This document shows, one piece after another, positions 51,372 to 60,077 of a DNA stretch of 61,914 bases. The DNA comes from a virus: positions 1 through 61,914 of IMG/VR virus record IMGVR_UViG_3300050821_005615. One strand, 5' to 3'. Each line of letters starts with the position of its first letter. Position 1 is the first letter of the stretch. The translations under genes and the position numbers were made by a program. The notes beneath the pieces are model-generated. The model ran no database searches. It saw only the letters and a list, made by a program, of their open reading frames with translations, and was not told the DNA's origin.

Positions 51372-54300
51372 ATGAGAAAATTAATTACGATATTTATTTT
51401 ATTATTTCTTATAGGTAAATCCTATGGGCAAACATATCCATTACCATACACTAATTTAGGTAGTATAAATACAACTGTAAGGGATACGGGAGGTCTATTT
51501 GTTAGACAAACTTTTGTACCTCCTACTTATGTAGATACAAATGCAGCAAATATTATGGGTTATCCTGCAAAATATATAGGTTCTCAAATATTTTCAAAAT
51601 CCGATTCGTCTGAATATATATGGTTTGGTAAATGGATAAAACAAGCATCAACAGGGGGGAGTAATCCAGTCACGACAATTTATAATGGCAATGGTACAAT
51701 ACTAAGTGATAGAACTGTTAATGGTAATGGAAAGCATTTAGATATACAAGGATTAGGACATTATGAAAGTTACGTAAGTTCATTAACAGGTAATAATACC
51801 TTAGAAATAGATAGCCAATTTATTGATTTATTGGATGGTGTCAACCATAATGAAATATACTTTGACAATACAGGCATTTCATTTAATTCAGTAAAAGGAT
51901 GGCAGGTAAATGGGGATTTTGGTACATCGGGATATGTGCTAACGAGTAATGGAAGTACATCCCCTCCCACATGGTCTGCACCTACAAGTTCATTGGGTCT
52001 TCAAAACGTAATAAATAATAACAATATACTTAATCAAGACAACTATATTAATTCTACCAACCATAGTTTAACATTAGATAGTATAAATGATTTTACATTA
52101 AATGCACAAGAAGTAAATGTAACATCGGCAGATGTAGTCAGCCTTACATCAGGTACAAGCGGTGGTGAAATATCCCTTACATCCCCATTTGGCGGGATAG
52201 CTATTGCTGCAAATAATTCGGGAAGTATCTCATTAGCAACAGTAGATGGAGGGATAAATGCGACTACAACAGGAGCTGGTAGCATAAATTTCAATAGTGC
52301 CAATGGGGTAACATTTACTACAGCCGGTGCAATCCAATTTAATAATTATCATTTCCCTTTATCTGATGGAAGTACAGGTCAAGTATTAACAACAGACGGT
52401 GCGGGTAGTGTAACATGGCAGACTATTAGTAGTGGTTCACAAAATTTACAATCGGTAACTGATATAGGCAATACTACTACTAACAGCATAGTACTTTCAG
52501 GAGCACCTAGTTCTTATACTTTAAAAAATAATACAGGGGAATTTCAAGTAATTTCTGCCGTTAGTAATTTTCAGTTTTTGGATAACGGTATAGTTTCAAT
52601 ATTAGGTACAATAGGCGACTATGCATTAGTCCCAACAGATTCCACAGGAATAAGTGATACTATCCCCAAAGCAAATGGAGTATTAGCATTATCTGTTAAT
52701 GGTAATCATGCTGATGAGAGAGGTAATATAACAATATCAACTGGCACAACATATAGCGGAACGGGATACTTAAAATTAAGCGGTACAACACCATCTTATA
52801 TTTCATCAATACCTAATATTGATTTATCGCATAGTTCAATTACATTAAGTAGTCCTTTTGGCGTTAATTACAGTGGAAGCGGCGTTGTTGCATTGGGCAA
52901 TACATTGACATTAACTATTGATACTACTAAGTTACAAACAGTGTTTGCGGGACTTGATACGGCGAATGTTTTACGTAATTTAATAAATGGCAAACAAGGA
53001 GTATTGACATTGTCTACAAATAATCGTGGCGGGTTAGCTACCTTAACAGGAAGTGCTTTGAATATTCCAAATTACTTTTCAGCAACTGGCGATAGTGCTT
53101 CATATATAAACCTTCCAAACGAAACAACACTAACACCTACTCCACCATCCGGAGTAAATATGTTTGATAGTTCAGGAAGATGGAGTTACAGGACTTCTTT
53201 AGGTAAGACAGTTTCTTTTTCAACAAACAATATTTCTGCTAATAGTGCAATAATAGATTCATTTGAAAACAAAAGCGGGGTATTGGCATTATTGAGCGAT
53301 ACCGTTAATTCACTTTACCCTCGCACATCAAATCCTAATGGATACCTTACATCTACTACGGGTCAATCGAATACTGCATTTACAAGCGGCTCTGTATTAT
53401 TTAGGGGGGCAGCCGCTATATCACAAGACAATGCCAATTTTTTCTATGACAGCACAAACCATAAATTAGCCATTGGCACTAATACATTTGATGCAACTAA
53501 TCCTGAAAAACTTTTGGTTGCGGCAGGTACGACAACAAGCGTAAATGCTATCCATGCAACAGGGAGCATCAATAATTATTTCCAACTAAATATACAGAAC
53601 CAATCAAGCGGAACAGCCGCCTCATCCGATATAGTAGCCACTGAAAACAATGGCAGCGAAACGTTTAATTACTTGGATATGGGCATCAACGGCAGTGGAT
53701 ATACTGGAACAACTTTTGGAGGCGCAGGTAATGGGTATTTGTATTCTTCAAGTAACACATTAAATTTAGGTACAGATTCCCTTTTAGGTCATTTAGGTTT
53801 TTGGACAAATAATGTCCAAAGGGCAGAGATAGATAGCTTGGGGCATTTTGGTATCAATACATCCATCCCTACAGCTTTATTGCAACTTGAAAATGATGGT
53901 TTGGGCGCAGCTATTCCCGATTCAAGCAAAGGGTTATTGCTTCGTAACAACACCGCAGCTACATCATCGGTATCACAATCAAGTTTATTCGAATATTTCC
54001 AAGGGCATTATTGGAATACGACAAGTGGGACATCAAATATTACATCATGGAAGATAGGGGATAGTTCATTAAACAGTGCCAATATGAATGGTGCATCTCA
54101 TCTTATTACCCAAGGATGGACAGGGACACAATACGCCACCGCAATCGATTTAACTACACAGTCAGGGAATGCTTTTTTACTCACGTTACCTCCCGCAACG
54201 ATATTAGCTACGAATACTATTGAAGCAGCAACTGGGTCGATTGTATCAGTCAATGGTGGAATATATCAAACTACTACGGCTGTCAATAGTTTTCTCGGCG

Positions 54301-54848
54301 CAATGGCTTTTGGCATAAACCCAGCTTCCATAAACAGCAGTGCAGAATTGGATTTAAGCAATATAACTACAAAAGGTGTATTATTGCCTAAGCTGACTAC
54401 TACCCAAATGAACGCTATTTCGTCTCCTGCAACGGGTTTAATGGTATATAATACTACAATAGGGCAAAATTATAGGTACAGTGGCACAAGTTGGTTGCCT
54501 GAACAAATAGGTGGTGTTAATCCTACAATAGCAGCTGGAGCAGGAAGTGGTACGGGTAGTTCTGTTTCTGTTACTGGAAATAATACAGACGGTATAATAA
54601 CAGTAACATCAGGAACACTTCCAACAGCAAGTGCGGTGATTGCTACTATTACATTAGGCGGTAGCCAATCTTATCCAACTTCTGCTACCATGACGTTAAC
54701 ACCAAACAATGCAAATGCAGCCTTGTTAAGTGGTGCGTCAATGGTTTATGTTACAGGTACAGGGACAACTACGGTGCTAAATTCAGGGACTACCAATATC
54801 ACAGGAAGTTTGCTCTACAGTTGGACGTACCATATTGGAGGTTATTAA
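51372..54848 (+). CDS. Tail fibre / adhesin with N-terminal signal peptide
   Basis: The 1158-aa product starts with a hydrophobic leader (MRKLITIFILLFLIGKSYGQ) and then consists of Gly/Thr/Ser/Asn-rich repeats typical of phage tail fibres (short beta strands, repeated GSSGTINPES-like and TGAG stretches). Close to its C-terminus it has LPKLTTTQMNAISSPATGL followed by MVYNTTIGQNYRYSG, a pattern common to Bacteroidota fibres, and it ends YHIGGY. A signal peptide on a fibre is odd and implies export to the host envelope or a false start. Confidence 0.75.
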   Translation: MRKLITIFILLFLIGKSYGQTYPLPYTNLGSINTTVRDTGGLFVRQTFVPPTYVDTNAANIMGYPAKYIGSQIFSKSDSSEYIWFGKWIKQASTGGSNPVTTIYNGNGTILSDRTVNGNGKHLDIQGLGHYESYVSSLTGNNTLEIDSQFIDLLDGVNHNEIYFDNTGISFNSVKGWQVNGDFGTSGYVLTSNGSTSPPTWSAPTSSLGLQNVINNNNILNQDNYINSTNHSLTLDSINDFTLNAQEVNVTSADVVSLTSGTSGGEISLTSPFGGIAIAANNSGSISLATVDGGINATTTGAGSINFNSANGVTFTTAGAIQFNNYHFPLSDGSTGQVLTTDGAGSVTWQTISSGSQNLQSVTDIGNTTTNSIVLSGAPSSYTLKNNTGEFQVISAVSNFQFLDNGIVSILGTIGDYALVPTDSTGISDTIPKANGVLALSVNGNHADERGNITISTGTTYSGTGYLKLSGTTPSYISSIPNIDLSHSSITLSSPFGVNYSGSGVVALGNTLTLTIDTTKLQTVFAGLDTANVLRNLINGKQGVLTLSTNNRGGLATLTGSALNIPNYFSATGDSASYINLPNETTLTPTPPSGVNMFDSSGRWSYRTSLGKTVSFSTNNISANSAIIDSFENKSGVLALLSDTVNSLYPRTSNPNGYLTSTTGQSNTAFTSGSVLFRGAAAISQDNANFFYDSTNHKLAIGTNTFDATNPEKLLVAAGTTTSVNAIHATGSINNYFQLNIQNQSSGTAASSDIVATENNGSETFNYLDMGINGSGYTGTTFGGAGNGYLYSSSNTLNLGTDSLLGHLGFWTNNVQRAEIDSLGHFGINTSIPTALLQLENDGLGAAIPDSSKGLLLRNNTAATSSVSQSSLFEYFQGHYWNTTSGTSNITSWKIGDSSLNSANMNGASHLITQGWTGTQYATAIDLTTQSGNAFLLTLPPATILATNTIEAATGSIVSVNGGIYQTTTAVNSFLGAMAFGINPASINSSAELDLSNITTKGVLLPKLTTTQMNAISSPATGLMVYNTTIGQNYRYSGTSWLPEQIGGVNPTIAAGAGSGTGSSVSVTGNNTDGIITVTSGTLPTASAVIATITLGGSQSYPTSATMTLTPNNANAALLSGASMVYVTGTGTTTVLNSGTTNITGSLLYSWTYHIGGY

Positions 54849-54861
54849 AAATAAATAAATT

Positions 54862-56037
54862 ATGTCAATATGTAAAGATTGCAATATAAAAATAAAATGT
54901 GGCAGACAGAGATGTTCTGTTTGTGATAAGGCATATAGGAAAACAGATGCTTATATCCAAATAAAAAGAGAAGGTATGCTCGCCATAAACAAAAAACATT
55001 CTCCTGAAAAGATAAAAGAGTACATCAGCAATAGGAGTAAAATAAGGCAGATAAAAATAGAGCAAGGGTTAATAAAAATGAAGTCATTTTTAATTTGTGA
55101 TATTTGTAATAAACCTAAAATAAGAAATGAAAGCAAGGTTTGTAGACCATGCGCATCAAAAATTGCAATAAGAACAGATGAATGGAAAAGAAAAATTTCT
55201 GAATCTCAAAAAGGTAAAATAATATCCCCCGAGCAGATAAAAAAATTTGTAGAAAAAATGAAAGGAAGAGTATCTCCTTTAAAAGGAATACCAAAACTGC
55301 ATTTAAGGGGGGATAAAAACCCTTGCTGGAAAGGGGGTAGAAATGAAAGAATGCAACTAATGGGGCAAGTTGAATATATCAATTGGAGGAAAATGGTTTT
55401 TGAAAGAGATAATTACACTTGTCAATTCTGTGGCAAAAGAGGATGTAAAATACAAGCTGACCATATTTTAGCGTGGGCAACGCACCCTGAATCAAGATAT
55501 GATATTAACAACGGTAGAACACTATGTATTCCATGTCATAGGATGACAGATACATACGGAGGCAGGGGAATGAAAAAAGATATTAAAACAAAAACGATGA
55601 AAAAAATAACCTTAACAATCCTAATTGCCTTATCCATTTTAAAAGCACCTGCACAGGATTCATTACATGTAAGTGGATTGGTATTGCCTGCATATATTTA
55701 TGCTTTAACTATGGGAAGCTACAGTACATCTGCCGACAGTTCAAAGATAAATCCTGCTATGCGTGTATTGGTAACTATTGAAACTACATCCAATATCACT
55801 TACAATACAAGCATTACAGCAGGTGCAATTAGTACAGCTACTATTGCAGATATGTATAGGATTGCTTACAATACTCCTGCATATACAGGAGCAGCATCTA
55901 CTTTCAAAACAGCGTTAGTAACATTAAGGGCTAATAATAATTACCTGAATACACTTTGTACCACAATAGAAAATAATGCAACAGCACAATTAATATCGCA
56001 AGTAAATAATCAGATACAAGCATGGCGTGGGTATTAA
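54862..56037 (+). CDS. HNH endonuclease fused in frame to an exported protein
   Basis: The 391-aa frame has an N-terminal zinc-rich part (CKDCNIKIKCGRQRCSVC, CDICNKPKIRNESKVCRPC), an NUMOD3-like region (KKFVEKMKGRVSPLKG) and an HNH core (MVFERDNYTCQFCGKRGCKIQADHI, LCIPCHRM). From residue 246 (ATG 55597) it continues with a signal peptide MKKITLTILIALSILKAPAQ and a 125-aa exported domain. No stop separates the two. I infer that a homing-type HNH gene lies directly before a separate gene and lost its stop. Confidence 0.75.
   Translation: MSICKDCNIKIKCGRQRCSVCDKAYRKTDAYIQIKREGMLAINKKHSPEKIKEYISNRSKIRQIKIEQGLIKMKSFLICDICNKPKIRNESKVCRPCASKIAIRTDEWKRKISESQKGKIISPEQIKKFVEKMKGRVSPLKGIPKLHLRGDKNPCWKGGRNERMQLMGQVEYINWRKMVFERDNYTCQFCGKRGCKIQADHILAWATHPESRYDINNGRTLCIPCHRMTDTYGGRGMKKDIKTKTMKKITLTILIALSILKAPAQDSLHVSGLVLPAYIYALTMGSYSTSADSSKINPAMRVLVTIETTSNITYNTSITAGAISTATIADMYRIAYNTPAYTGAASTFKTALVTLRANNNYLNTLCTTIENNATAQLISQVNNQIQAWRGY
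55597..56037 (+). CDS. Exported tail-block protein (alternative start inside HNH frame)
   Basis: ATG 55597 is in frame with the HNH gene and opens MKKITLTILIALSILKAPAQ, a full signal peptide. The remaining 127 residues (DSLHVSGLVLPAYIYALTMG) are beta-rich. It is the natural start for this protein if it is translated separately. It may be a fibre accessory or receptor-binding protein, given its neighbours. Confidence 0.6.
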   Translation: MKKITLTILIALSILKAPAQDSLHVSGLVLPAYIYALTMGSYSTSADSSKINPAMRVLVTIETTSNITYNTSITAGAISTATIADMYRIAYNTPAYTGAASTFKTALVTLRANNNYLNTLCTTIENNATAQLISQVNNQIQAWRGY

Positions 56038-56049
56038 AAAATTTATATA

Positions 56050-56745
56050 ATGAAAACATTAACATTCTTAATATTAATCCTGTTTACTTTATTACCACGT
56101 AGTATTGGTATAACACAGGTAACAAATGGAGGCACAGCAGTTAATCAAGGTAATCAAATGGCTACCTGTCAAAATTTATCCGATGTAACTAACCCTGTAA
56201 ATGGATTGACTATTTACTGTTATTGCGATAATTTAATCCATTATTATAACAATGGATGGAGTAAATGTATGAATAGCGATTCAACAAATGCAATACCCCG
56301 TGTTACATCAGTTAAAGATAGTTCCACAGATTTAAATATAACGGGTAATAATCCTATAACAAGTACAGGCACAGCTATATTGACATTAAAAAATCAAAAT
56401 AAAACATTGTATTTTGGTAATTATAGTACAAGTGGATTAATACATAGAGAGTTAGATACTATTGTAACTCCAAATACTGCACAAGGTGATTCTGTTAATT
56501 TTTCTTATATTGGGTTTACTCAAACACCAGAGGTTGAATGTATCCCTCAATATTATACTACAAGTGCAGGGGCAGTACCCAATGTATCAATAAGAGCAGT
56601 TAGTAGCACAGGTGTATCATTTAATATAGTTAATGGGAATAGTGCAGTTGTAACATTATTAAGTACCGTTTTGCCTTTGGGTGCGGCTACATCTTTTGCA
56701 ACGGTAGGTTCTATTACATTACATATAATAGCAAAAGGATATTGA
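56050..56745 (+). CDS. Exported tail-block protein (231 aa)
   Basis: The N-terminus MKTLTFLILILFTLLPRSIG is a likely signal peptide. The mature part is beta-rich with many Thr, Ser and Asn (ITGNNPITSTGTAILTLKNQN) and ends HIIAKGY, similar in feel to the fibre's HIGGY end. Probably an exported adhesin-like or tail-tip protein. Its TGA overlaps the next small gene. Confidence 0.6.
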   Translation: MKTLTFLILILFTLLPRSIGITQVTNGGTAVNQGNQMATCQNLSDVTNPVNGLTIYCYCDNLIHYYNNGWSKCMNSDSTNAIPRVTSVKDSSTDLNITGNNPITSTGTAILTLKNQNKTLYFGNYSTSGLIHRELDTIVTPNTAQGDSVNFSYIGFTQTPEVECIPQYYTTSAGAVPNVSIRAVSSTGVSFNIVNGNSAVVTLLSTVLPLGAATSFATVGSITLHIIAKGY

Positions 56746-56840
56746 CAATAAATAAAACCAATATTATATGCGTAGTAATAAGTATTTTATTATTAATTTT
56801 ATGGGTATTATCTATTCATTATAAAAACACGACATCATGA
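56742..56840 (+). CDS. Small membrane peptide (32 aa, TTG start)
   Basis: TTG 56742 overlaps the preceding TGA (TTGA), and the product is one hydrophobic helix (CVVISILLLILWVLSIHY) with short polar ends. It stops with a TGA that overlaps the next ATG (ATGA). These tight overlaps make it plausible as a single-pass membrane protein near the lysis genes. Confidence 0.5.
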   Translation: MTINKTNIICVVISILLLILWVLSIHYKNTTS

Positions 56841-56950
56841 GTAAAAAAAGCACTAAGTCAACAAAGCCAAAACCAACAGCTAAACCAAAAGTAAAAACAG
56901 ATGATTTAGTAGGCCCTCATCCTTCACAACCACCGGGGGGAGGAAGTTAG
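56837..56950 (+). CDS. Small basic Pro-rich peptide (37 aa)
   Basis: The product is Lys/Thr/Pro-rich (SKKSTKSTKPKPTAKPK) and ends in PPGGGS. It overlaps the upstream gene by 4 bases and its TAG is followed immediately by the next ATG. Probably disordered. Function unknown. Confidence 0.45.
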   Translation: MSKKSTKSTKPKPTAKPKVKTDDLVGPHPSQPPGGGS

Positions 56951-57298
56951 ATGAAATACAGTAAATGGTTGTTACTGCTTACTATTGTAGTTTTAATAAT
57001 AGGGGACAACCTTTGGACAGTATTCAATGACCCTGCTATTTATTACAAAGCACATTCTTTGGGATGGTTTTTGATAACTGTTTATTGTGTTTATAAAGAA
57101 AAATACGGGGAGTTTAAAGACATAATATTTGCAAAAGGGTTCAATGCCTTTAAAATTGCGTTATGTTTCTTTTTATTAGCAGGGAATGATTTGATAGTAG
57201 AGTTCTTTTTTGATGGGACAAAGACAGAAGTAAATGCTTATGTTTACTTGCTTGTTGTAATAGTTTATTTAGTAAGCACGGCACGATGGAGAAAATAA
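56951..57298 (+). CDS. Polytopic membrane protein (115 aa)
   Basis: Three or four hydrophobic segments (WLLLLTIVVLIIG, AHSLGWFLITVYCVY, FKIALCFFLLAGND, YVYLLVVIVYLVS) suggest a small inner-membrane protein. It begins directly after the preceding TAG. Holin, antiholin or membrane-modifying roles are possible given the lysis genes nearby. Confidence 0.55.
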   Translation: MKYSKWLLLLTIVVLIIGDNLWTVFNDPAIYYKAHSLGWFLITVYCVYKEKYGEFKDIIFAKGFNAFKIALCFFLLAGNDLIVEFFFDGTKTEVNAYVYLLVVIVYLVSTARWRK

Positions 57299-57307
57299 TC
57301 AATAGCA

Positions 57308-57634
57308 ATGGGCAAAGAAGTAAACAACGAACTATATCAGGCTATATCTAAAATATCTACATGGGCATTTTCTTTGTTTGCTGGTGTAGTCGGTAAAATA
57401 TCATACGATTTGTATTTAAAGAAAAAGAGAAGCTGGTTACAATGGATTGGTGTTACAGGCATCAGTATCTTTGTTGGGTATATGAGCATGAAGGCTTGTG
57501 TAGTATGGGGGCATGAAGATAAGATAGGGATAGTTGTACCTTCGTGTACTTTATTCGGTGAGAAAATAATATGGTGGTTCACCTTGAAGTTTGATAAGAT
57601 ACGTGAACTTGCTTCTGAAATTGTTAAGAAATAA
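57308..57634 (+). CDS. Holin-like protein
   Basis: The 108-aa product has a helical N-terminal (VNNELYQAISKISTW), then two hydrophobic stretches (AFSLFAGVVGKISYDLYL and WIGVTGISIFVGYMSMKACVVWG) and a charged C-terminus. That is the layout of phage holins which permeabilise the inner membrane. It lies 5' of the spanin-like and endolysin genes. Confidence 0.55.
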   Translation: MGKEVNNELYQAISKISTWAFSLFAGVVGKISYDLYLKKKRSWLQWIGVTGISIFVGYMSMKACVVWGHEDKIGIVVPSCTLFGEKIIWWFTLKFDKIRELASEIVKK

Positions 57635-57658
57635 TTTATTAACCAAAACATAAATAAA

Positions 57659-57913
57659 ATGAGAAAGAGACTTTTTTTAATTACAATCATGTTGCTATCA
57701 GTAGCATGTGTATTTGCTCAAGTAGATAGTACTTATATTCCTATTCTTACTCCAATAGTAAATGCAGCAGAAGGAAAATATACATGGGTTGCGCCTGCAT
57801 TTATGGGGTTGTTTTTACTGTCGGAAATATTATCTATGATTCCTGCGGTAAAATCAAATGGGGTTTTTCAATTATTGTTTGGCTGGATTTCATTCTTTAG
57901 TAAGAAGCCATAA
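57659..57913 (+). CDS. Small membrane/exported protein, holin-associated
   Basis: MRKRLFLITIMLLSVACVFAQ is a signal peptide. The mature part has one further hydrophobic segment (WVAPAFMGLFLLSEILSMIPA). It could be a second holin component or an antiholin. A strong terminator follows. Confidence 0.5.
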   Translation: MRKRLFLITIMLLSVACVFAQVDSTYIPILTPIVNAAEGKYTWVAPAFMGLFLLSEILSMIPAVKSNGVFQLLFGWISFFSKKP

Positions 57914-57950
57914 GATAGTTTTCATGTGTATTTTTAAGGTTGAATTGGTC

Positions 57951-57986
57951 AGAGCTACGGGCGTTGTTTCCTGTAGCTCTATTTTT
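57951..57986 (+). terminator. Strong terminator before the lysis genes
   Basis: AGAGCTACGGG (57951-57961) pairs with CCTGTAGCTCT (57970-57980) over 11 bp with one G-U, loop of 8 bases, followed by ATTTTT. It ends the preceding transcript, and a new promoter follows. Confidence 0.85.
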
Positions 57987-57988
57987 AA

Positions 57989-58019
57989 TTTGTAAATATG
58001 AGTAATAGTTGTTATTTTG
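57989..58019 (+). promoter_or_regulatory. Promoter for the spanin-endolysin pair
   Basis: TTTG (57989-57992), 20 bases, then TATTTTG (58013-58019) is close to the Bacteroidota TTTG / TAnnTTTG consensus and lies 20 bases before ATG 58040. Its place right after a terminator supports independent control of lysis. Confidence 0.5.
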
Positions 58020-58039
58020 TATTCCTAAACTAACTGCAA

Positions 58040-58678
58040 ATGGCGTGTTACTACACTGATTCAAATAAACCACCTAAAAAATGGAATTGGGTATTTTTAT
58101 TAGCTATTGCCTTATTGATAATATTTTGTTTAAGTTTATTGACTAGTTGCGACCCGTATAAACAATTAGCCCCACAGAAACGTCCACCCGAAACAACACA
58201 AGACAGCAGCAATTTATCGGGTAGGTGTATAGCTACATTCCCACCTCAAACAATTACAGTAAAGCAATCCATTCCAGTTATTACAGTAGTAACAAAGAAG
58301 GATACAATGCAATCAAAGGAATTACAGAAAACAATTGATAGCTTATTTACAACAAATCAAACTTTAAATATATTATTGGATTCCGTGCCTGATATTGATT
58401 CCTTAAAGCAAGCAATTAAAAACTCAATAGTAAATGATTGCAACCCTTTCGAGGATGATTCCACTTTTGTAATACACGATACATCATACATATATGCAGA
58501 TAGCGCACTTGTATTTAATTTAATGTCTGCAAACGCTTCACAACTAAAACAAATAACATCATTAACCACCCAATTATCCGATGCTACAAGCGATAAGAAT
58601 AAGTATTTTTGGCTATTAATTATTGCTGCTTTAGGATTAGGTGTAGGAGGGTATTTGGCAATTAAAAGTAAACTATAA
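58040..58678 (+). CDS. Unimolecular-spanin-like lipoprotein
   Basis: The 212-aa product has a hydrophobic N-terminal segment ending in a lipobox (FLLAIALLIIFCLSLLTSC, Cys37). A long polar periplasm-type middle follows, partly coiled (MQSKELQKTIDSLFTTNQTL), and then a C-terminal transmembrane segment (YFWLLIIAALGLGVGGYL). One protein with an outer-membrane lipid anchor and an inner-membrane helix is the layout of a u-spanin, which fuses the two membranes at lysis. Directly upstream of the endolysin. Confidence 0.65.
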   Translation: MACYYTDSNKPPKKWNWVFLLAIALLIIFCLSLLTSCDPYKQLAPQKRPPETTQDSSNLSGRCIATFPPQTITVKQSIPVITVVTKKDTMQSKELQKTIDSLFTTNQTLNILLDSVPDIDSLKQAIKNSIVNDCNPFEDDSTFVIHDTSYIYADSALVFNLMSANASQLKQITSLTTQLSDATSDKNKYFWLLIIAALGLGVGGYLAIKSKL

Positions 58679-58680
58679 AA

Positions 58681-59208
58681 ATGGCAGACCTTAATATATA
58701 TGCAGCTAAACTTCCAACGTGGGAGGGGAAGTTAGGTAATTTTACAGAAACGCCGAATGATTTAGGAGGCGCAACAAATTGTGGTATTACATTAAATACT
58801 TTTATTGGTTATCGCAGACAAATGCAATTACCTACACCAACTGTAGATGATTTAAAGAACTTGTCTTATACAGAATGGTTAGCAATATTAAAAGCAGATT
58901 TTTGGGATAAATGGCAAGGTGATTTATTAGAAAATCAATCGGTGGCAGAATGTTGTGTAGAATTTCTATGGGGAAGTGGTATGCAAGGCATTAAGATACC
59001 ACAACGGTTATTAGGGTTGATAGATGACGGCATAGTTGGAAATGCGACTGTAGCGGCTGTAAATGACCAAAATCAACAAGAATTTCATGCTCAATTAGTC
59101 AATGCAAAAATAAGTTTTATCAATCAGTTAATTTTAAACCATCCTGAACAAGAGAAATTCCGTAACGGATGGATGCGAAGGGTAAACGCTTTCACTTTTG
59201 CACCTTAA
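58681..59208 (+). CDS. Endolysin (GH108-type lysozyme)
   Basis: The 175-aa product starts with a muramidase motif, Glu15 in WEGKLGNFTETPNDLGGATNCGIT, as in the glycoside hydrolase 108 family, and its C-terminal half (PQRLLGLIDDGIVGNATVAAVN) matches the associated PG-binding domain. It cleaves the peptidoglycan glycan strand. No signal peptide, so release needs the holin. Length is normal for the family. Confidence 0.85.
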   Translation: MADLNIYAAKLPTWEGKLGNFTETPNDLGGATNCGITLNTFIGYRRQMQLPTPTVDDLKNLSYTEWLAILKADFWDKWQGDLLENQSVAECCVEFLWGSGMQGIKIPQRLLGLIDDGIVGNATVAAVNDQNQQEFHAQLVNAKISFINQLILNHPEQEKFRNGWMRRVNAFTFAP

Positions 59209-59248
59209 AGATAGTTTTAATGGTCAGGTTGATTTGGAACAAAAACGT

Positions 59249-59280
59249 AAGCCCCGATATTTTCATATCAGGGCTTCTTA
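59249..59280. terminator. Bidirectional terminator between late genes and right minus-strand block
   Basis: AAGCCC (59249-59254) pairs with GGGCTT (59271-59276) and GATA with TATC inside, with one internal C/A mismatch and a 6-base loop. T-rich sequence follows on both strands. It separates the convergent late operon and the minus-strand gene at 59311. Confidence 0.7.
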
Positions 59281-59310
59281 ATTTAGCTTTGGTTAATCGT
59301 AGGCTTGTGG

Positions 59311-59529
59311 TTACGCAGGGGCTTGTTCCGTAGCTACTGGTGCAGGAGGATTAGCTTCTGCATCCAAAGTGCTTACTAATTGTTCAAAATTAGTTGCGAA
59401 GATTTGTAAGCTGGTTAATGTAGCTGCTGTAACGCCGCCTGTTAACGCTGGTAAGTCATTTTGTAAAGTTGCCAAAGAGGTGTTCAATGAAGCAACGATA
59501 GCCGCAATTTGTGAATCTTGTACTGCCAT
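59311..59529 (-). CDS. Small Ala/Thr-rich protein (72 aa)
   Basis: I choose ATG 59529 (MAVQDSQIAAIVASLNTSLATL) because the upstream in-frame GTG at 59637 lies in a terminator. The product is Ala/Thr/Leu-rich and helical with a Pro/Ala-rich tail (NPPAPVATEQAPA). It resembles small structural or coiled phage proteins; no family recognised. Confidence 0.6.
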   Translation of the reverse strand: MAVQDSQIAAIVASLNTSLATLQNDLPALTGGVTAATLTSLQIFATNFEQLVSTLDAEANPPAPVATEQAPA

Positions 59530-59623
59530 TTGTTTAATGTTTTTTTTGATTAAATAGTTATCCCTAATAATTTTAATTAGAGCCAATATGTAAATGATAT
59601 TTAGTATCATAATACTAAGGTAA

Positions 59624-59649
59624 TAAAAAACGCCCACAATGTGAGCGTT
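59624..59649 (-). terminator. Terminator ending the right minus-strand operon
   Basis: On the minus strand AACGCTCAC and GTGGGCGTT form a 9-bp stem (one G-U) with a 3-base loop, followed by a run of T (read as TTTTTTATT). It ends the operon of small genes to its right and separates it from the gene at 59311. Confidence 0.75.
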
Positions 59650-59671
59650 AAGTTTTGGTTATTTATTAAAT

Positions 59672-59743
59672 TTAATCATCGTCATCCAGTCCAAAAGAAG
59701 TTTCATCTTCGTCAGGATTCCAGTTTTTGAGTTGTTTTTTCAT
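59672..59743 (-). CDS. Small acidic peptide (23 aa)
   Basis: The peptide starts MKKQLKNWNPDEDE and ends in four Asp. It lies directly after a terminator hairpin and just before the next gene's stop region. An acidic tail of this type can mimic nucleic acid, which is speculative here. Confidence 0.4.
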   Translation of the reverse strand: MKKQLKNWNPDEDETSFGLDDDD

Positions 59744-59756
59744 GTTTGTTTTGTTT

Positions 59757-59957
59757 TTAAGTGTTAAAAAAATGCACCAAAGTATTTTGAGTATAGAGGC
59801 AGTAACAAATAAACATACCCATTACCGTACCATATATTAAAGTTAAAATCATACACATAATGAAGTACTTTAAACTATAGCAAACTAAAATAAAAGCTAT
59901 AATTAATACCGTTAATAAATAGCAATCGCACATTAAATGTAAGGTTGTATTATTCAT
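59757..59957 (-). CDS. Small membrane protein (66 aa)
   Basis: Two hydrophobic stretches (LLTVLIIAFILVCYSLKYFI and CMILTLIYGTVMGMFICYCL) dominate the product, indicating a two-pass membrane protein rich in Cys. No family recognised. Confidence 0.55.
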   Translation of the reverse strand: MNNTTLHLMCDCYLLTVLIIAFILVCYSLKYFIMCMILTLIYGTVMGMFICYCLYTQNTLVHFFNT

Positions 59958-59962
59958 ATTGT

Positions 59963-60073
59963 TTATTTTATAAATTGATAATGATTTTGCAATAATATAC
60001 CTATCAAAACTCCGCTAATAATAGCAAGTATAAAAATAGTAAATAGGTAGGGTGTTTGGTTAAATGTTTTCAT
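59963..60073 (-). CDS. Small membrane peptide (36 aa)
   Basis: Starts MKTFNQTPYLFTIFILAIIS and has one hydrophobic segment ending VLIGILLQ, then a short polar tail. It lies 4 bases after the upstream gene and 5 before the next, so it fits the operon. Role unknown. Confidence 0.5.
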   Translation of the reverse strand: MKTFNQTPYLFTIFILAIISGVLIGILLQNHYQFIK

Positions 60074-60077
60074 AAAG

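Noticed and set aside
59530-59637. N-terminal membrane extension of the gene at 59311
   Set aside because: The GTG at 59637 lies in the loop-side arm of a minus-strand terminator, so ATG 59529 is the better start.
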